Assembly: GCA_951799445.1 (NCBI GenBank)
Contig: OX637293.1
Coordinates: forward strand, 20,150,001 to 20,214,000
Origin: Pseudisothecium myosuroides
Taxonomy: Eukaryota > Streptophyta > Bryopsida > Hypnales > Lembophyllaceae
Direction: 5' to 3'
Length of the DNA stretch: 64,000 nt
The position numbers and the translations under genes are program-made. Shown here one piece after another: positions 35,041 through 48,914 of the stretch. A model generated the notes under the pieces. It searched no databases, was not told the DNA's origin, and saw only the letters and a list, made by a program, of their open reading frames with translations. The first letter of the stretch is position 1. Each line of letters starts with the position of its first letter.

Positions 35041-38000
35041 TAAAACCTAGAGCTTCAATCGAGCAGCTTCTTATCTTGGGCATTGTCTTCCTTGGGTCCA
35101 TTGTCTCTTGTTTTGTGTGCAGAAACAATTTGGGAGTTTTATCATTCTCAATGAAAATTAATGAAACTCAACGATGTTCAATGAGTTTTAGTGTTTGAGA
35201 AGTCCTGGAGTATCAGGCTGGGGAATTCAATCCAAACCCCTGAAGTCGTTGAGAATGATGAAATTGTGGGGAGGAGTAACTCGCCTTCGTCTTAAGAAGC
35301 TTCACTCCGTACCGTTGAATGTTCTTTCGAAAAACATGGTGGACAGAGTAGAAAACTCTACGAATACTCCACTTTTCAATGTGTGAGAAAACGATTTCAG
35401 AAAAGTCTACTAGTTTCCTGTTTATCAAGGTTGTTGAATCACATTCAATATCCTTCTTAATATTGAAACCACAATTGGAGTAGTAGCTTTTTCTATCCCA
35501 AAAATTGCTTGAATCCCACTCAGTAAAATAATTTGATCTGAAATCCACCAGAGCTTCATCAAGAAAAACATGGTGAACAGAGTAGAAAACTCTACGAATA
35601 CTCCACTTTTGAATGTGATAGAAACCTCTACTAGTGTCCTGTTTAGCAAGGTTGTTGAATCACATTCGATATCCTTCCTAATATTGAAACCACAATTTGA
35701 CTAGTAGTTTTTTTCTATTCCAAAAATTGCTTGAGTCACACTCGGTACCGGTAATTTGATCTGAAATCAGCAATGCTTCATTAATTTTGCACCCTGCTTC
35801 CCTCGAGTATCCTTCTCATTGTGACGTTGTCTGAGTGATTTTGTGTGGGGACTCATGATGAGTATGATGGTTGCAATGGCAGCGCCTTTCGGTGGAGGAA
35901 CTGGGTGTGCTTGTGGATCTCATGCAGCAAGAAGTAGCGCAAGGGTTAGGCGAAGCAACTGCATTCCGAAACCTGGTCCGGAATCTCACGCATGCCAACA
36001 CATTGTTGCCTTCCGAGTCTCCTTTGGGAGCTCTCAGCCTCAAGTGCATGGAATCAGCAATGCAAGTCTCCAACATCATCACAACGTTCAACGCTTACAA
36101 TGGGCCTCTTTCCGTGCCCTCGTTTGATGCTTTCGTTCAAGTCCACAAGCTCCTTCAACGCACTTTAAGTGAGTTATCGTGCACTGATGTTTGCAAATTT
36201 AGGGTTTAAAGGGTGACTGGTCTTTGAATGGAATAATAAACCGATTTGGTGTGGTGCTCACAGAGTCAGGGAATGGGCAGCAGTACGAGGATGCTTTGCG
36301 CGCTCAACGAATGTTTGGCAATCTGGTAGGTTTTGATTAAAAGAGACGAAAATTTTGCTGGTTTAGGTTTCTGTTTTTAGATTTTGTTTTGACGCTGGTC
36401 GAAGTATTTAATACCTTTCCCCCACGGATTGGCTCAACAGTTTAGGTCTCTGTTCTATCTTTGGATGGAATCCAGAGTTTAGTTTAGTTTAGTTCACATT
36501 GGTTTACTAAGTACTAGGACCCTTTCCATGGCTTGGCTCAAAGTCTAGTAAATTTGCTGGAATTTTTTAGTTCTGGCTTCTGGTTTTAGATTGATTTTGA
36601 AGTTTCACTAAGATTATTCTGAGACTTTTCTCCCAAAGGTTTGGCTCAAGTACAATAGGTGCTTGAAGATTCTGAGGTATGATTTCTGTAGTGTGACGTT
36701 CTCTATGATTTTTGTGTTCCTTGCAGCTTGGGAATTTGCTGCAACTAGGTTGCATCACATTTGCTCCCGACACACCCGAAGTCACAGCTCTGGTGGAGTA
36801 TTTGAGAAATTCTACCGAGGTGCTTCGTTTTCTCTGCCGGCCATGTTGTTGTCAATGCGTTATATGAATCATGGAGAGGTCTCCTCATGAATTGTGTTTT
36901 GTTTTCTCCTGCCTCCCAATGATAATCTCCCTATCATATTGTCTATAAATTCTTGAGACATTCCAGTTTTATTGAAAACCATGCATGTTCACAATTTATG
37001 ATTTATTTTTTTCAAATTTTCAATCGTCTGTCTGTGAATGATCTTTCTTGCAGTTTTTCAAGGATATCTATGGTGGCACATTCCGCACTGAGCAGGTAGG
37101 TCTTTCGCCTCTTCCGTCAGCTGTCATTGCTTTCTATTACATGTGGTCATGGCTCAAAGGAGGTCAAAATGTTTAATTTCCACAGTTGAACAAGTTCTTT
37201 CAATAATCTTCTCAGGAGGCTGAGAAGTTTGCGCTGATATCGGTAGAACCAGAGAGGCCAACATGGGCTATCATTGTGGTGAACCATTTGGACATGGTGG
37301 GTGGCAATGTCGATTACAAAATACGAATGAACTTCACAACAGTTCCTTCGACTTGGGATACTCTGCACAAAAAACGGAAGGGATTGCTCACTTACTACAA
37401 ACATTACTACACCTCAGGGTTCCTCAGCTTGCAGGTGGGTTTTTTCTTGCCATCGTCGTTTCCTTGCAACTATAAACCAAGATTTTTCACAATTGTTATT
37501 AGAAGAAACTGTGGGATTCTTCTAGTAGTGAATTGGGGTATAAGTAATCTTGTCTCTCTGATTCTTCTACAGGATGCAATCAATGGTTATGTTCTGCATC
37601 TTGCTCCGAATCAGAATCAAGCAGAGTTCCTCACCCAGAAACCAATGTGGGGTGCTCCATTTCCAACACCTGCACGCACGCGGAACAAGTTTTACCATAA
37701 AGTACTTCTTTTTCTTTTTCCATAAGATTTTGGCAGATCCTTGATCACCATCTTTGTCAGTAGGTGCTGGAAAATGAAAGATTTCAATTGGGATGTTATG
37801 AATTACCTTTGACAGAGGAATGTTTTTTCAGGTTGGACCGTTGCTAGAGATAATGCTCTGCCTCACTGCCCTTTACCCGCTGGGAATGTTGGTCAAGGTA
37901 ATTTCTCGTTTCTACTTGTAGTCATCTAAACTTGTCTGCTTGACAAGTTCAAATTTAATGCAATGTAATTCAGGTTTCTTTACGTGATGTATTTTCCTAG

Positions 38001-41000
38001 ACGTAATATGATGAGCTTTTTGCCCCTTGGGTACAGACAACCTGATGTAGTCGGTTCTGCTTGCGTAGGGTATGGTAGAGGACAAGGAGAGCAGGGCCAA
38101 ACAGACCATGCAAATCATGGGGTTGAAATCATGGGTATTCGCTGTGTCTTGGCTTATGACGTATTTGGTATGTAGACTCTGAAAAGTCAGGTAACTCTAC
38201 ACCTGTCCGTGTGTTTTTTCTTTTCTTGGATTTGTTTGCTCAAGTCTGTTGCATTGGTTTCATTTTATATGTAAGAAATAGTGATTTGCAAGTAAATAGA
38301 AGACTTGCACAAGATTTATATGGTTTTTCTTACAAATTTAAACAATGTTTTGGGAAAAAGTTTTGGTTTCAGTTTAGTTTTGATCGTCTCTCTCCATTTG
38401 GGGCTTCGAGTTCTCTCTGCGATGCTTTGTAAAACCAAATTACTTGAATTTTATTTTTTTGCATGTATTCAATGCAGGTCATCTTTTCGGTGATTTCAAT
38501 CTGTATGACAGCTCTTTTGTCCAAGACATTCTTCCCTAGGAGGTAATATCTACCCCCCCCCCCCCTTCCCCGTCATTGAGCAATAATCGTGCAAAATCTA
38601 ATGGTTATGTGGCGTGTTTGGTTGTTATTATGAGTAGCTACAAACATCTATTTTGCAATAGTTAACACAACGCTCAGATGATAAGAGTTTCAGTGCAATT
38701 ACTTCTAATGCAAGATACTTTATGATACGTTTTGCCTTGTGCAGTGATGCAAGTCTACTGTTCGTCCTATACTTCCTCTTCACAACGTCGTTGATTTCCT
38801 TCGGTGATTATCCGTCTAACTTGCTTTTGTGCTTTAGTTTTACTAGTAGATTCCCCACAAAGATATTCTAATGTAAACCTTTAATGGCAATTGTAGTGCG
38901 ATTAGGTTTTCTGGGATACCTCTGAGGGGTGAATAATCTCTACTAATGTTTGTGCAACTGTTTGTTTTGTTTCATTTTGTGAGCTCTCATGAGAATTTAC
39001 TTTCATTCTGTGAAGACTCTTTACCTTGAATGTCCAATGAAACAAAGATCAATGTCATTTGCATATGATTCAGTGTCTTCTAAAATTGCAGGCTTTTTTT
39101 TGTCGGTATTCTTCTCAAGGTCCAAGGTAGCAGCAATTGTGGCACCCTTTGTCCTCTTTGCTGCACTGATGCCACGATATCTCTTCTTCCGAACAAGCAA
39201 TGGACAAGCCTTGGTAGGCAAAACCATAGCTTCACTGCTGCCCCCCACAGCTTATGCCTTCGGTAATTAAACTCTTCCGAGCTGCCACTGCAGGTGTATA
39301 TAGCTAAATTTTCCTATTATTAGTTAGCTGAGTACCAATGCTTTCACTTTTGAACTCAAGATGTGAGAGAATCTGTGCCAAAAAAAGATGTCAAAAAATT
39401 GGAGCATCTCGGATACCTTTATTTTTCCTTGAATTTGTAGTTACGCCCAAAATTGTTTGCAGCTTCTTTCAAGAATGTTCTGTTGCACAGTCATTTCCAC
39501 GTCAGATTGATGATTGTAATGCTTGTGATGACTGAGAATTCAAGTTTTTTTATGTTCTTTTTTGCAGGTGTGGATCTTGTAGCACATTACGAGGGTGCCG
39601 GCTGTGGTCTAACGTGGGCAAATATTGGAGAAGATGGTTATTCCATGGGAAGAGTTTTCTTGCTTCTGGCTACAGATTCAATGCTGTACATTTTATTGGC
39701 TTGGTGAGACTTTTCACATTTCAAATGTCATGGCTGGTATAGGAGACATATGTTAAGCCTGCCCTGATTATGCTCTTTGTCGTAAAAATAGTATTCGTGT
39801 TACTGGATGGGAGAAGAGTCTGCGCATTCTTTTGAAACCGTTTCATGTTTTCTTGATCTCAGGTACTTGGAGCAAGTAATTCCATCCGAATTTGGAGCAC
39901 ATCAACCTCCATGGTTCCTCTTTTCTCCTTCCTTCTGGCGCAGCTGCATAGAAAATGAGCTGTCTGCTACTTATCAGGTGAATGGAATAACTCCAATCCG
40001 AGGGCTGTGATAATGTGGGCTTTTGGTAAAATGAGATTCTCTTAGGACTTCAATGATAGTGAGATGTGCACTGGGGAGATGGTAATTAAGTTATGTCAAA
40101 CACGGAATGATCACCCCACTCATTTCTTTGAAATTGTTGGAAGGTTGTGAACAAAATATTTTATATCTTGACATAAGCACCTTGCAAGTAGTTGGAGGAG
40201 GCCTCCCCGTGAATTGTATCATGCTTCTCTTGACTCCCCATTGTCAATGTCCTTACAATGGTTCAAAATTTCTTGAAACAATCTACTTTTACTCAAAACC
40301 ATGTTAATTGCTCAATTCCAAATTTAATCTTAACGGGATACTACATAATTCACTAGTCTAATATCATAGACAATGCGATGTAACCCAAAACCTAACTGTT
40401 TTCTTAGCTTCCTTGTTGTTGCAACTGGAATGATGGTGATCATTTTGAGATTAGGCATACTGTTTCCTTTGCTAATTCTGTGATATCTCTTTACTGCAGA
40501 AAGTAAAGACCACAGATGTGATGGATGACATTGTTGAAGGCATAATTGAGCCTTTATTATTCACAGGGGACCAGGAAGCATCAATACAGATTCAGGGTCT
40601 GCGAAAAGTCTACGGGAACGGAAAAGTGGCAGTCAGTGGCCTTACGGTGGACTTCTTGGAGGACCACATCACTGCCCTCTTAGGTCACAACGGGGCTGGA
40701 AAGAGTACTACCATATCAATGCTCACGGGTTTGATCCAGCCCACATCCGGAGATGCAAAAATCTGGGGTCATAGCATTTTGAACAACATGAATGACATTC
40801 GAAGGTGCATCTTCTTTAATTTATGTGAACCACTTTGAGGTTTTGGGGTCTCAGTAGAGAAGTCCATCCCTAGATTCATTTTAGAATCATTGATCAGAGT
40901 TTTGAGTTTCATCCTCTTTTTGACTCGCTCTTCCTCTTAGATCCATGATTGAATGCTCATTTAACTGCAATTAATGTAGTCTGTGGAACATAACTTTGTT

Positions 41001-44000
41001 TCCTAAACAATGAACTCATTATCGAGTTCTGGTCTCTGTTTTCTCTTATTCTATGCCTACAATTGATAGGAAGGCCATTATTAACTTCATGTATGTATAA
41101 ATGAACAGGACCATTGGTTTGTGCCCTCAACAAAATGTTCTATTTAGCGACTTGACTGTGAAGGAACATCTTGAGCTGTATGCTGCTGTGAAGGGAGTCC
41201 TCGCCCATTCTCTCCCTCTTGTTGTGGATGACATGGTGAGAAGTCTCGGTTTGAAAGAAAAAATCGAAACGCGTGCTGTTTGTCTCTCTGGAGGTATGCA
41301 ACGCAAGCTGCAGGTATTTCACTTCGAATGCCAGTAACTCCATGGTGGTGTTCAAGGATTAAATAATCCATGGCTTTCCAGTTGCCTCTTCTTAAAAATG
41401 TTGTAATCTTGTACATCCTTTAAAATGAAAATGGCTTGAAGATTTCTTGGAACCATGCTGTTGCTCGGACCCGAAGATGACAGGGATGTTGCTATAAGCT
41501 GAGAGAAGATGAGAGAATTACAGAGGGATCCTTCGTTATAGAAGGACCCATTCTTTTAGCTGACTCAATGGTATCATTGCTATGTCTGTAGTTTCTGTCC
41601 CTCACCATCACTCTTCTGATGGAAATCATGTGACGGTTGTCTTAAGTATCACGTAAGCTCCATCTTTTTTAACTTTTGGAAATGTTGTGTTTCAGGTGGG
41701 CTTAGCAATGATAGGCGGCTCCAGAGTGGTGTTTTTGGACGAGCCAACTTGTGGACTAGACCCTCAATCCAGGCGTAATGTTTGGGAGCTTCTGAGGAGC
41801 TTCAAACATGGGCGAGCCATCGTTCTAACCACACACTACATGGACGAGGCGGACCTTTTATGTGACCGCATTGCCATCATGAGCGAAGGCCGGCTGCAGT
41901 GTTGTGGCAGCAGCCTCTTCCTCAAGTCCAAATTTGGTGTGGGTTACAACCTTAGTATGACTCGCAGTAGCCCTTCCTGTGACCCTTCTCTGGTGACAAA
42001 GCTCGTGAAACGTCATGTTCCGCAAGCCATTCCTTTGAGCTCCGCAGGAGGGGAGATGTCCTTCCAATTGCAAAGTGGAAACAAAGCTTCCTTCGCTCAG
42101 TTGTTTGAAGAATTGGAAGAGAATTTGGAGACTCTCCATGTGGGCAGCTACGGGATTTCCATGACGACGTTGGAGGAAGTTTTCCTGCGATTGGCAGACA
42201 AAGATCGAAGCCAATTTTCCAATGATAATATGGTATTGAAAAGTTTGAAGAACGCGGAGCCTGTGCATATGGTGGAAATGCCCTTAATACGTAAAGCTAC
42301 TTACAGTTTATGTGAGAAAAGGGACCGAAGCTTTGCTCGTGCGTTCAAGCAAATGTTTCTGAAGCGGGCCATCATCGCAAGGCGAGATATAAAGGTGAGT
42401 AAGCTTTGAGGTTTGAAATCTTTCGATGAGATCAAATGGAAGCAGCGCTAGAGAGAATATGAGAGATTATTTATGGACCCCGAGAAGTTCCCCTTATTAG
42501 TAGAGCAAGTTTTATGCGAATAGCAATGACGAGTTGTACACAGGAATTTTCTTGCAGGTAACAGTAGTAGCATTATTCAACCCTCAAGCGTCACAGTTTT
42601 GAAATAGCATGAGAAGCTATCCCGAGGGGCGGACTGTGATGTTTAAGGGTTAAGAAACAAGGCATCATTATTGAAAATAGTAATAGCAATTTTGAAGAAA
42701 TAGTGAGACATTGTTGAGAGGAATAAAGTCATTTTTTATATAACCATGGGAACATCTCGGTTGAGAGACATTTCAAGCATATTTGTCCTCTAATGTGTGC
42801 CTCTGGGTCATCTTTTGAACGTGCGTCCATTGCAAAACTTTTGAATAATAATAATAAGGTGTTTGTATTGATTGTGTGCCTGCAGGCATTTGCGAATTCC
42901 ATACTTCTACCGGTTCTTGCCATTGGTCTGGTCATGCTGATTATGAAGCTCAACATCGACCCAGCTGGTCCACAATTGCAGATGAATTTTAACATGTACA
43001 ACAGTGTTGCACCTGGAATGAAGGAGTTCTCCCAAACTGCTATCATCCCTATTGCTGGGCCTGCAGCTTCTTCCCTGCAACTTCAAGGCGGGAGTGAGTA
43101 CGTGAAATTCGACCGAATGAGTGAAGTGAACAACAGCGTCCAGATGAGCCAACAACTTCTACGAACTCTTTTTCATGTTCCAGCTCGATTTGGTACTGCC
43201 TTGGCTTATCCCTTCCGCAACTGCCTTTCTGTATTTGATTTTGATACCTTGCATCCCCCATTCGATTGAACAAGTTCTTAATGTTAAGTTAATGGGCATT
43301 AAATCCATTTAGTCTTCATGTTGAGAGTTAATGTTAAATTTATTGTTGGTGTGGTGTTTGTATTCTTGGCATTAACTTGATATTGTATTGGCCACTGTTA
43401 AGGTAATATTAACTTGACAATAAACTACAGTATCTTAATATTGATCTAATGTATTATTACCATTGATAACTTTGGTGAATCTAATAGTGTATCTTTTGAG
43501 AAGTGGATCTGACGTGAAGTGCCTGAATTTGACATATCTAATTTAGATCCAATTTGGCTTGACAGGAGCTCTTGTAATCAATGACACATTATGGCCGAGA
43601 CTGAACACATCGACCCTCCATAATCTCAACTTGACTCAGGTTGAGGGAGAAGCTAGTACAATAACCAAGGCCAATTTCAGTACCTCAGATGAAATCATCC
43701 GAAATAGTTTTGGGCTCTTGGAAACTGAGAATGGGAATGGCCTTCGGAGTCCTGTGACGCTTTTGTTTAATACCACATCAGATCATTCATTTCCTGCCTT
43801 GATTCAAGAACTGGCTCAAGTGGCCTTCCGGACAAGAACAAATAATACCTCGGCTACTTTGCGCATGTCCAGCCACCCGTTGCCTTTGACCAAGAATGAA
43901 GCACTTCGTGTTCAATGCGTCTTGACTGGATTGGCGGCTCTTTTCACACTTATTCCGTTATCCTATTGTGCTGCCAGCTTCGCTATCTTTGTTATTCAAG

Positions 44001-47000
44001 AACGAGTTGTGAAGGCCAAGCTCTTGCAGGTTAATAGGGTGTAGGGTTTAGGGGTTTAGGGTTTGAAGGTCAATGGCTATTTACAATCATTGAGTTGTAA
44101 GCTCCATAACAAGAGTGAAAAAGCAAGGTCATTCTGAAGTACTACTAGAAAATCTAGCCTCATTACAATTGTCAGTGTTTGTTTTAGGAATTGCCTTAAA
44201 ATTGCGTTACAATTTGCAGGGTGTAACGTGACTGGGACTTCGGGAAGAAGGGCTTTTCTAGTACACTGATTTGTCCTATTAGTGAGGGGGAAAAATTTGC
44301 ATCACCTAGAAAATGAGTGTCACCACAAAATTCTATTTTTGTTGAAATTGGTACAAAAAGATCATTTTTCAACCTGAACTAATGGAAAATAGTTTGACTT
44401 TGGTAAATTAGTGTCACACGCACTATTAGGACGAATTAGTGTAGTTGTAAAATCCCATGGCTGTGCAAGTCACGTTTTCATCAAGGGCACTTCACTTTTG
44501 TGACTGGAAATTTGAAATTGTGAGTGCAGATGGTGAGTGGAGCATCCTCATTTTCCTACTGGGCGGCAGCATATGCATGGGACATGTTGTCGTATTTAGC
44601 TATTGTGAGCACCACTATGCTGGTGCTTGTATTGTATCAAGATCAGTCCTTCACAGGTTCTTGGGCAAAAGCAAGTGCCGCAGTTGCACTTCTCATTGCC
44701 TTCGGTTTGGCAGTCGTACCTCTCACTTACTGCTATTCTTTCGCCTTCTCCAATCATGCAAATGCTCAGGTTCTCGCTGCCTCTTAAACTAAAACTCTTC
44801 TTGCTGAGTTTTGGATACAGTCAAGTTTTGGTTTAAAGAGGTCCTATTTGGTTTTACTCTTTAGAGTTTGGTCTACAATAAATAAAAACTCAAATGTCTT
44901 TTGTTGTGGACTTTGTCATCTCAAAACCCCCGTCTTTCTTTAATTCATTCTTCAACCCATAGATATTTAGTTTACAAGCCTTAGTTTCACTTTTGGATTA
45001 GTTCATTTGATCAACACCAGTTGCAATACCTTTCCAGGTAGCGATAGCAGGACTCCACTTCATTACTGGATTTGGAATGCTCGGAAGCAGCATCCTTTTG
45101 GCGTCCCTGGAGAACACCAAGGTAAGTGAGATTCTTTTCTTGCGATTTTATTTGTATGAAGCAGATTGTGGAAGTCCAAGATTCAGTCTTCTTGCAGTGA
45201 TTTGATGCCCCTCTTCAATGCCATCATTTAGTACCTAAAATTGAGCCAAAAACGATGCCGAACCAAATCCAGATATATGTAAACTATGAATGACATGAAG
45301 ATTATTCTCTTCACTGTCCTTCATATGCTTGCCACTTGCATGTATTGTCTTCACCATTGAGAAGCCTTGCTCTGATTCCACTGCCGCTCGTATAGCATGG
45401 ACCTTATAAGTATCATATGCACAAGTTTAAAAGATTCATCGGTAGACAATCTACGACCAACACAGGATCTAATATTTAGGTGGTGTACACCCTCATAATC
45501 AATCTGTAGTACTCATTGATCGAGAATTGAGGGTGTTGGTTTTAGATCTGTGTCCAGTCTTATTGAAATGTTTTGTTTTTTTGTTAATTGTTTGAAAGTT
45601 ACTGAAATGGGTGTGATGCACCGCAGGTGCTGAATGAGCAACTAATACTTTTGTACCAGTTCTTTCCACCCTACAATCTGGGCCGAGGGCTTGCAAATTT
45701 AGCTTCTCTGGACCTCGAGAGCACCTTGAAAGGACGAGCTAGTGATCCTTATGCCTGGGACGTTACGGGCCGTTCCTTGGCTTTGCTGCTCTTGGAAGCT
45801 GTGGCGTTTGTCGTGCTCACACTTCTTATTGATTCTGGTTCTCTGCCTTTTTGGCTCTCTTTTAAAGCAGACCCCAGCTCCTGTGTACACTCAGGTACGG
45901 AATTTCTAAGCTTACGCTTGATCATACTTAGTATCGCACAAAATTCTTCATGGACTTCGTTTAGACTAATATTACTCAAAATATGAAGCAAGCAAACAAC
46001 ACGATTTTTGAAAAAGGTGACAACATCAAGAAATTTTAGACATCATAATAGTAAAGGGAGATTTGTCATGGAGAAGCGGAAAAACACAATGTAATTCATG
46101 GGTAGATCTCTCTGTTATTCATGGGGACTCCTCTACGATCTCCTAATTGCATACTTGTACTGACTTGCAAGATGCTTAAGCCATTTTCTAAATATTCAGT
46201 TTATTATATTATAAAAATTTCATAAAATTGAATAGGGAGGACTCACCCATGAATGACCAACGTATTTGCCATCTCCCCATGGCGTGTCTCTCTATGATTG
46301 ATGTTAAAAAATAATTGGAAATGATGTCTAATTTTACCAGGTGTTTTCCAATAACTGTGTCATTTCCAACATTTAGATCATGGCAATGCAGGTTTGCAAA
46401 GTGTGAAAGAAGACTGTGACGTTGAATTTGAACGCAAGCGAGTTGAAGGTGGCCTAGCGTCAGAAGACACCGTTGTAGTGCACCGACTGCGGAAAGTTTA
46501 CTCTGGCCAGGGCCTAGATGGGAAGAAGGTGGCTGTCAGAAGTCTTTCACTTGGCATCCCACCCGGACAATGCTTTGGCTTTCTGTAAGTAGTTTGCTTC
46601 TCTGCACAAGTGTTAGTCCAGCTACTCGACCCATTTCCTTTGCATCTGATTTTGTTTAGCTAGTTTATCTAATCACCGAACCATACAAACCAACAATGCC
46701 CAACTATTCATAATTCTATTTAAAAATTGAATTAGAGTTGCTGGGAAAAAAAATTGATTGTTAGTTATAGTAATAAAACCTATCATTTTAGGGTGCTTAG
46801 TGTTGATACGAGCATCCCATGTCCAGTGCGTGCCTTTGTTGTACCAAAAAAAAGGAGAATCGGGTATGCATCTGTAGTTCAGGGTTTCAGAAGCTATGGG
46901 ATAATGTTTGTTTCTGTCACATCTCGATGTATCCATATCCGTGTATCGTATCAGTACGGGACACATCGTTGGCAATTTTGGTTGCTTGGTGATATGAAAG

Positions 47001-48914
47001 AGCATGACTGGGCTTCTGTCATGCAGAGGTGTCAATGGAGCAGGTAAAACGACCACACTTTCAATTCTCAGTGGCGACATCAAACCCACCAGTGGAGATG
47101 CCTTCATTACTGGAAACTCTGTGCTGCGAGATTTAGCAGCAGCCCAGAAGCAAATGGGCTACTGCCCGCAGTTCAATCCGTTGCTAGACTTCATGACAGC
47201 CCGGGAGCATCTGCACATGTATGCGAGCTTGAAAGGAGTTCCGCAACACAACATAGCTGAGGCTGTCACTGATTTGGTGGAAGCTGTGGGGCTTGAGAAT
47301 TATGTGGACCAGGTCACGGGGTCCTACAGTGGAGGCAACAAGCGCAAACTGGCCCTGGCCATTGCCTTGGTTCGTTCGTTCACTTGCTTTATTCTCTCCA
47401 TAATTTCCCAGCTTCAGCATTCTAAGTTGTGGAATACTATTTCTCATCAAATTCATCAAACAATCCTGGGCATCAGAGTTAGTGAGTGAGAGTTGTGCTA
47501 CCTACGGGAATTGCAAGCTGTGACCAGGAAGATATCCAAAATCTTGAAGATTGAACATCCTATGAAGAGAAGGGAAGAGAAGAGAAGAAGTTTATCTGCC
47601 TTTTCTCAAATAACAACAAACGCATACTCATTAGTGTCTTGATAATCACTAATTCAAAAGTGACCCTTAATTCCACAGCGCTTGCAATGAGGTTCCAATC
47701 CTGCAAAAATAATTAAACTGCTCTGGACAGTCGAATCCTCTAGAGAAATTGGCATGGGTAGTGTTCCTTAACTACAGGGAGGTGTTAGCAATTTCTGTTT
47801 GTTTTTTTCACAATGGTAGGACCATCCCTTCTTAATACTCACTTGTCAAAAAGCTTTGAAATGTTTTAGTGACTGTTTTATACGATTTGTACGAAATTGT
47901 TTTGAATATTTGATACGAAAGTGGTGAATCTGACATGAATGTGGGGTTGCCAAGGATATGTCATGCTGATTCAGTGACATTTTTATTGCAGATTGGAGAC
48001 CCAGCAATATTGTTCCTGGATGAACCCAGCAGTGGGATGGACCCTGTAACGCGAAGAGCCATGTGGAATCTCATTGCAAATGCTGTGGCAGAGAAGAATA
48101 TGAGCGCCGTGCTCACCACACACAGCATGGAGGAGTGTGAGGCCTTGTGTGGGCGTGTGGGTGTCATGGTGGCGGGCAGCTTGGTCTGTTTGGGTTCCGT
48201 CCAACACATCAAGTCTCGCTTTGGTCAAGGTGAGTTCAATACAACAATTGATCTTTGTAGAAGTTTCAATAGGTAGGAGAACCAAAAAAGTCCAACACAT
48301 TGTTGCATTGATCTAATACTTATATAGGCTTTTTAAGCAATTGAGCGGGGATTCCAATGCACTAAATGTATGTATTATTTGGATATTGTATGCAAAAGTT
48401 ACAAGGATCCAATAGTAGTGGATCTAAATCTTGCAAAAGACATTAGTAGTAGATGTTTAGGTGTTGTACTTTCTCATGATCAATGAGTGTAGGACTAAAT
48501 TTTTTGTTCGCTCTTTCAATTGAAGGCGTTTTCCTTGGTCTTAATCCAATTTTTTAATGTGAGGCATGATTTTATGAAGCAGGCTACACTGTGGAACTGC
48601 ACTGTTCAACGTCTTCGTCCCTTGCCAAACTTCACTGCTTCATGAGCTCCCAATTTCCAGGTGCTTGCAACTTGGAAGAGGAGCACATGTTGAGAGTGAA
48701 GTACTCGTTGTCGCGCAACGGCCTGTCTCTCTCCCGTCTCTTTGCATCCTTGGAGACAGCCAAGCAGGATCTGGACTTGGAGGATTACAGTGTGAGCCAG
48801 AGCACGTTGGAGCAAGTATTCTTGACCTTAGCTAATGGCAGCCATGTCGAAAGCTCTGCAGCTCAAGTGGCCATGAACAAAGAACAACCCTCCTTGCAGT
48901 CTGCAAATAGTTAA
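33940..48914 (+). CDS. ABCA1: Full-size ABC transporter, subfamily A (1888 aa, 27 exons)
   Basis: Exons: 33940-34170, 34476-34691, 35883-36168, 36264-36325, 36727-36819, 37054-37095, 37216-37434, 37573-37701, 37832-37897, 38069-38167, 38478-38542, 38745-38803, 39092-39262, 39568-39703, 39863-39977, 40500-40804, 41109-41313, 41696-42394, 42886-43192, 43566-44029, 44530-44769, 45038-45121, 45627-45894, 46392-46584, 47027-47369, 47992-48229, 48583-48914. All are GT-AG and in phase (5667 nt). Order: hydrophilic leader (1-80), first membrane helix (~86-103), large lumenal/extracellular loop (~105-425), five further helices (~427-625), the ABCA landmark [11 protein letters not shown], then NBD1 (Walker [10 protein letters not shown] 725-733, Q-loop CPQQN, signature LSGGM 824-828, Walker B VVFLDEP 844-850, switch LTTHYMDEA). 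A second helix (~1070-1090), a loop rich in N-x-T sites and more helices follow. Last comes NBD2 (GVNGAGKTT 1586-1594, CPQFN, YSGGN, ILFLDEP 1705-1711, LTTHSMEEC). The length matches the single full-size Arabidopsis ABCA1 (about 1880 aa). Family role: ATP-driven lipid or sterol movement; the substrate here is unknown. Orthology to ABCA1 is inferred, so the symbol is provisional. The start codon is the first ATG of the exon, and a start a few codons downstream is possible. Confidence 0.93.
34735..34914. repeat. 91-bp tandem duplication in ABCA intron 2
   Basis: 'actgggattc-a-aatctgatgctccatga' starts at 34739 and again at 34830. Both copies continue with 'ttttag-gtttg' and 'ggttgaatccgcagt'. 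A further diverged trace ('gaattcaatccaa') occurs at 35223. Confidence 0.8.
35006..35035. repeat. (GT)15 microsatellite in ABCA intron 2
   Basis: Uninterrupted GT dinucleotides span 30 bp between the two tandem duplications of this intron. Confidence 0.95.
35330..35785. repeat. 234-bp tandem duplication in ABCA intron 2
   Basis: 'aaaaacatggtg-acagag' followed by 'tagaaaactctacgaatact' begins at 35330 and 35564. The copies stay closely similar through 'gttgttgaatcacattc', 'attgaaaccacaatt' and 'tttgatctgaaatc'. Minus-strand frames of 74 and 111 codons across it are by-products of the repeat. Confidence 0.85.
42581..42649. mobile_element. Possible 69-bp TTAA mini-element in ABCA intron 18
   Basis: The left end CCCTCAAGCGTCACAG and the right end (complement CCCTTAAACATCACAG) form an imperfect inverted repeat. 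The right side is followed by TTAA, and the left side is preceded by TCAA. Ends and flank resemble the larger TTAA family, but the body is too short to compare. Confidence 0.35.
44140..44266. mobile_element. Possible CACTA-like MITE remnant in ABCA intron 20
   Basis: The left TACTACTAGAAAA and the right end (complement GTGTACTAGAAAA) resemble the plant CACTA terminus CACTACTAGAAAA, 127 bp apart. No matching 3-bp flanking duplication was found, so the call is weak. Confidence 0.3.

Noticed and set aside
38161..38167. Ending ABCA exon 10 at 38160 with donor GTATTT
   Set aside because: The next exon would then meet a stop. Donor GTATGT after 38167 keeps the frame and extends the membrane helix.
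42729..43273. Minus-strand frames of 74-105 codons across ABCA exon 19
   Set aside because: They are shadows of a coding exon that is firmly placed by phase and by the second membrane domain of the ABCA family.
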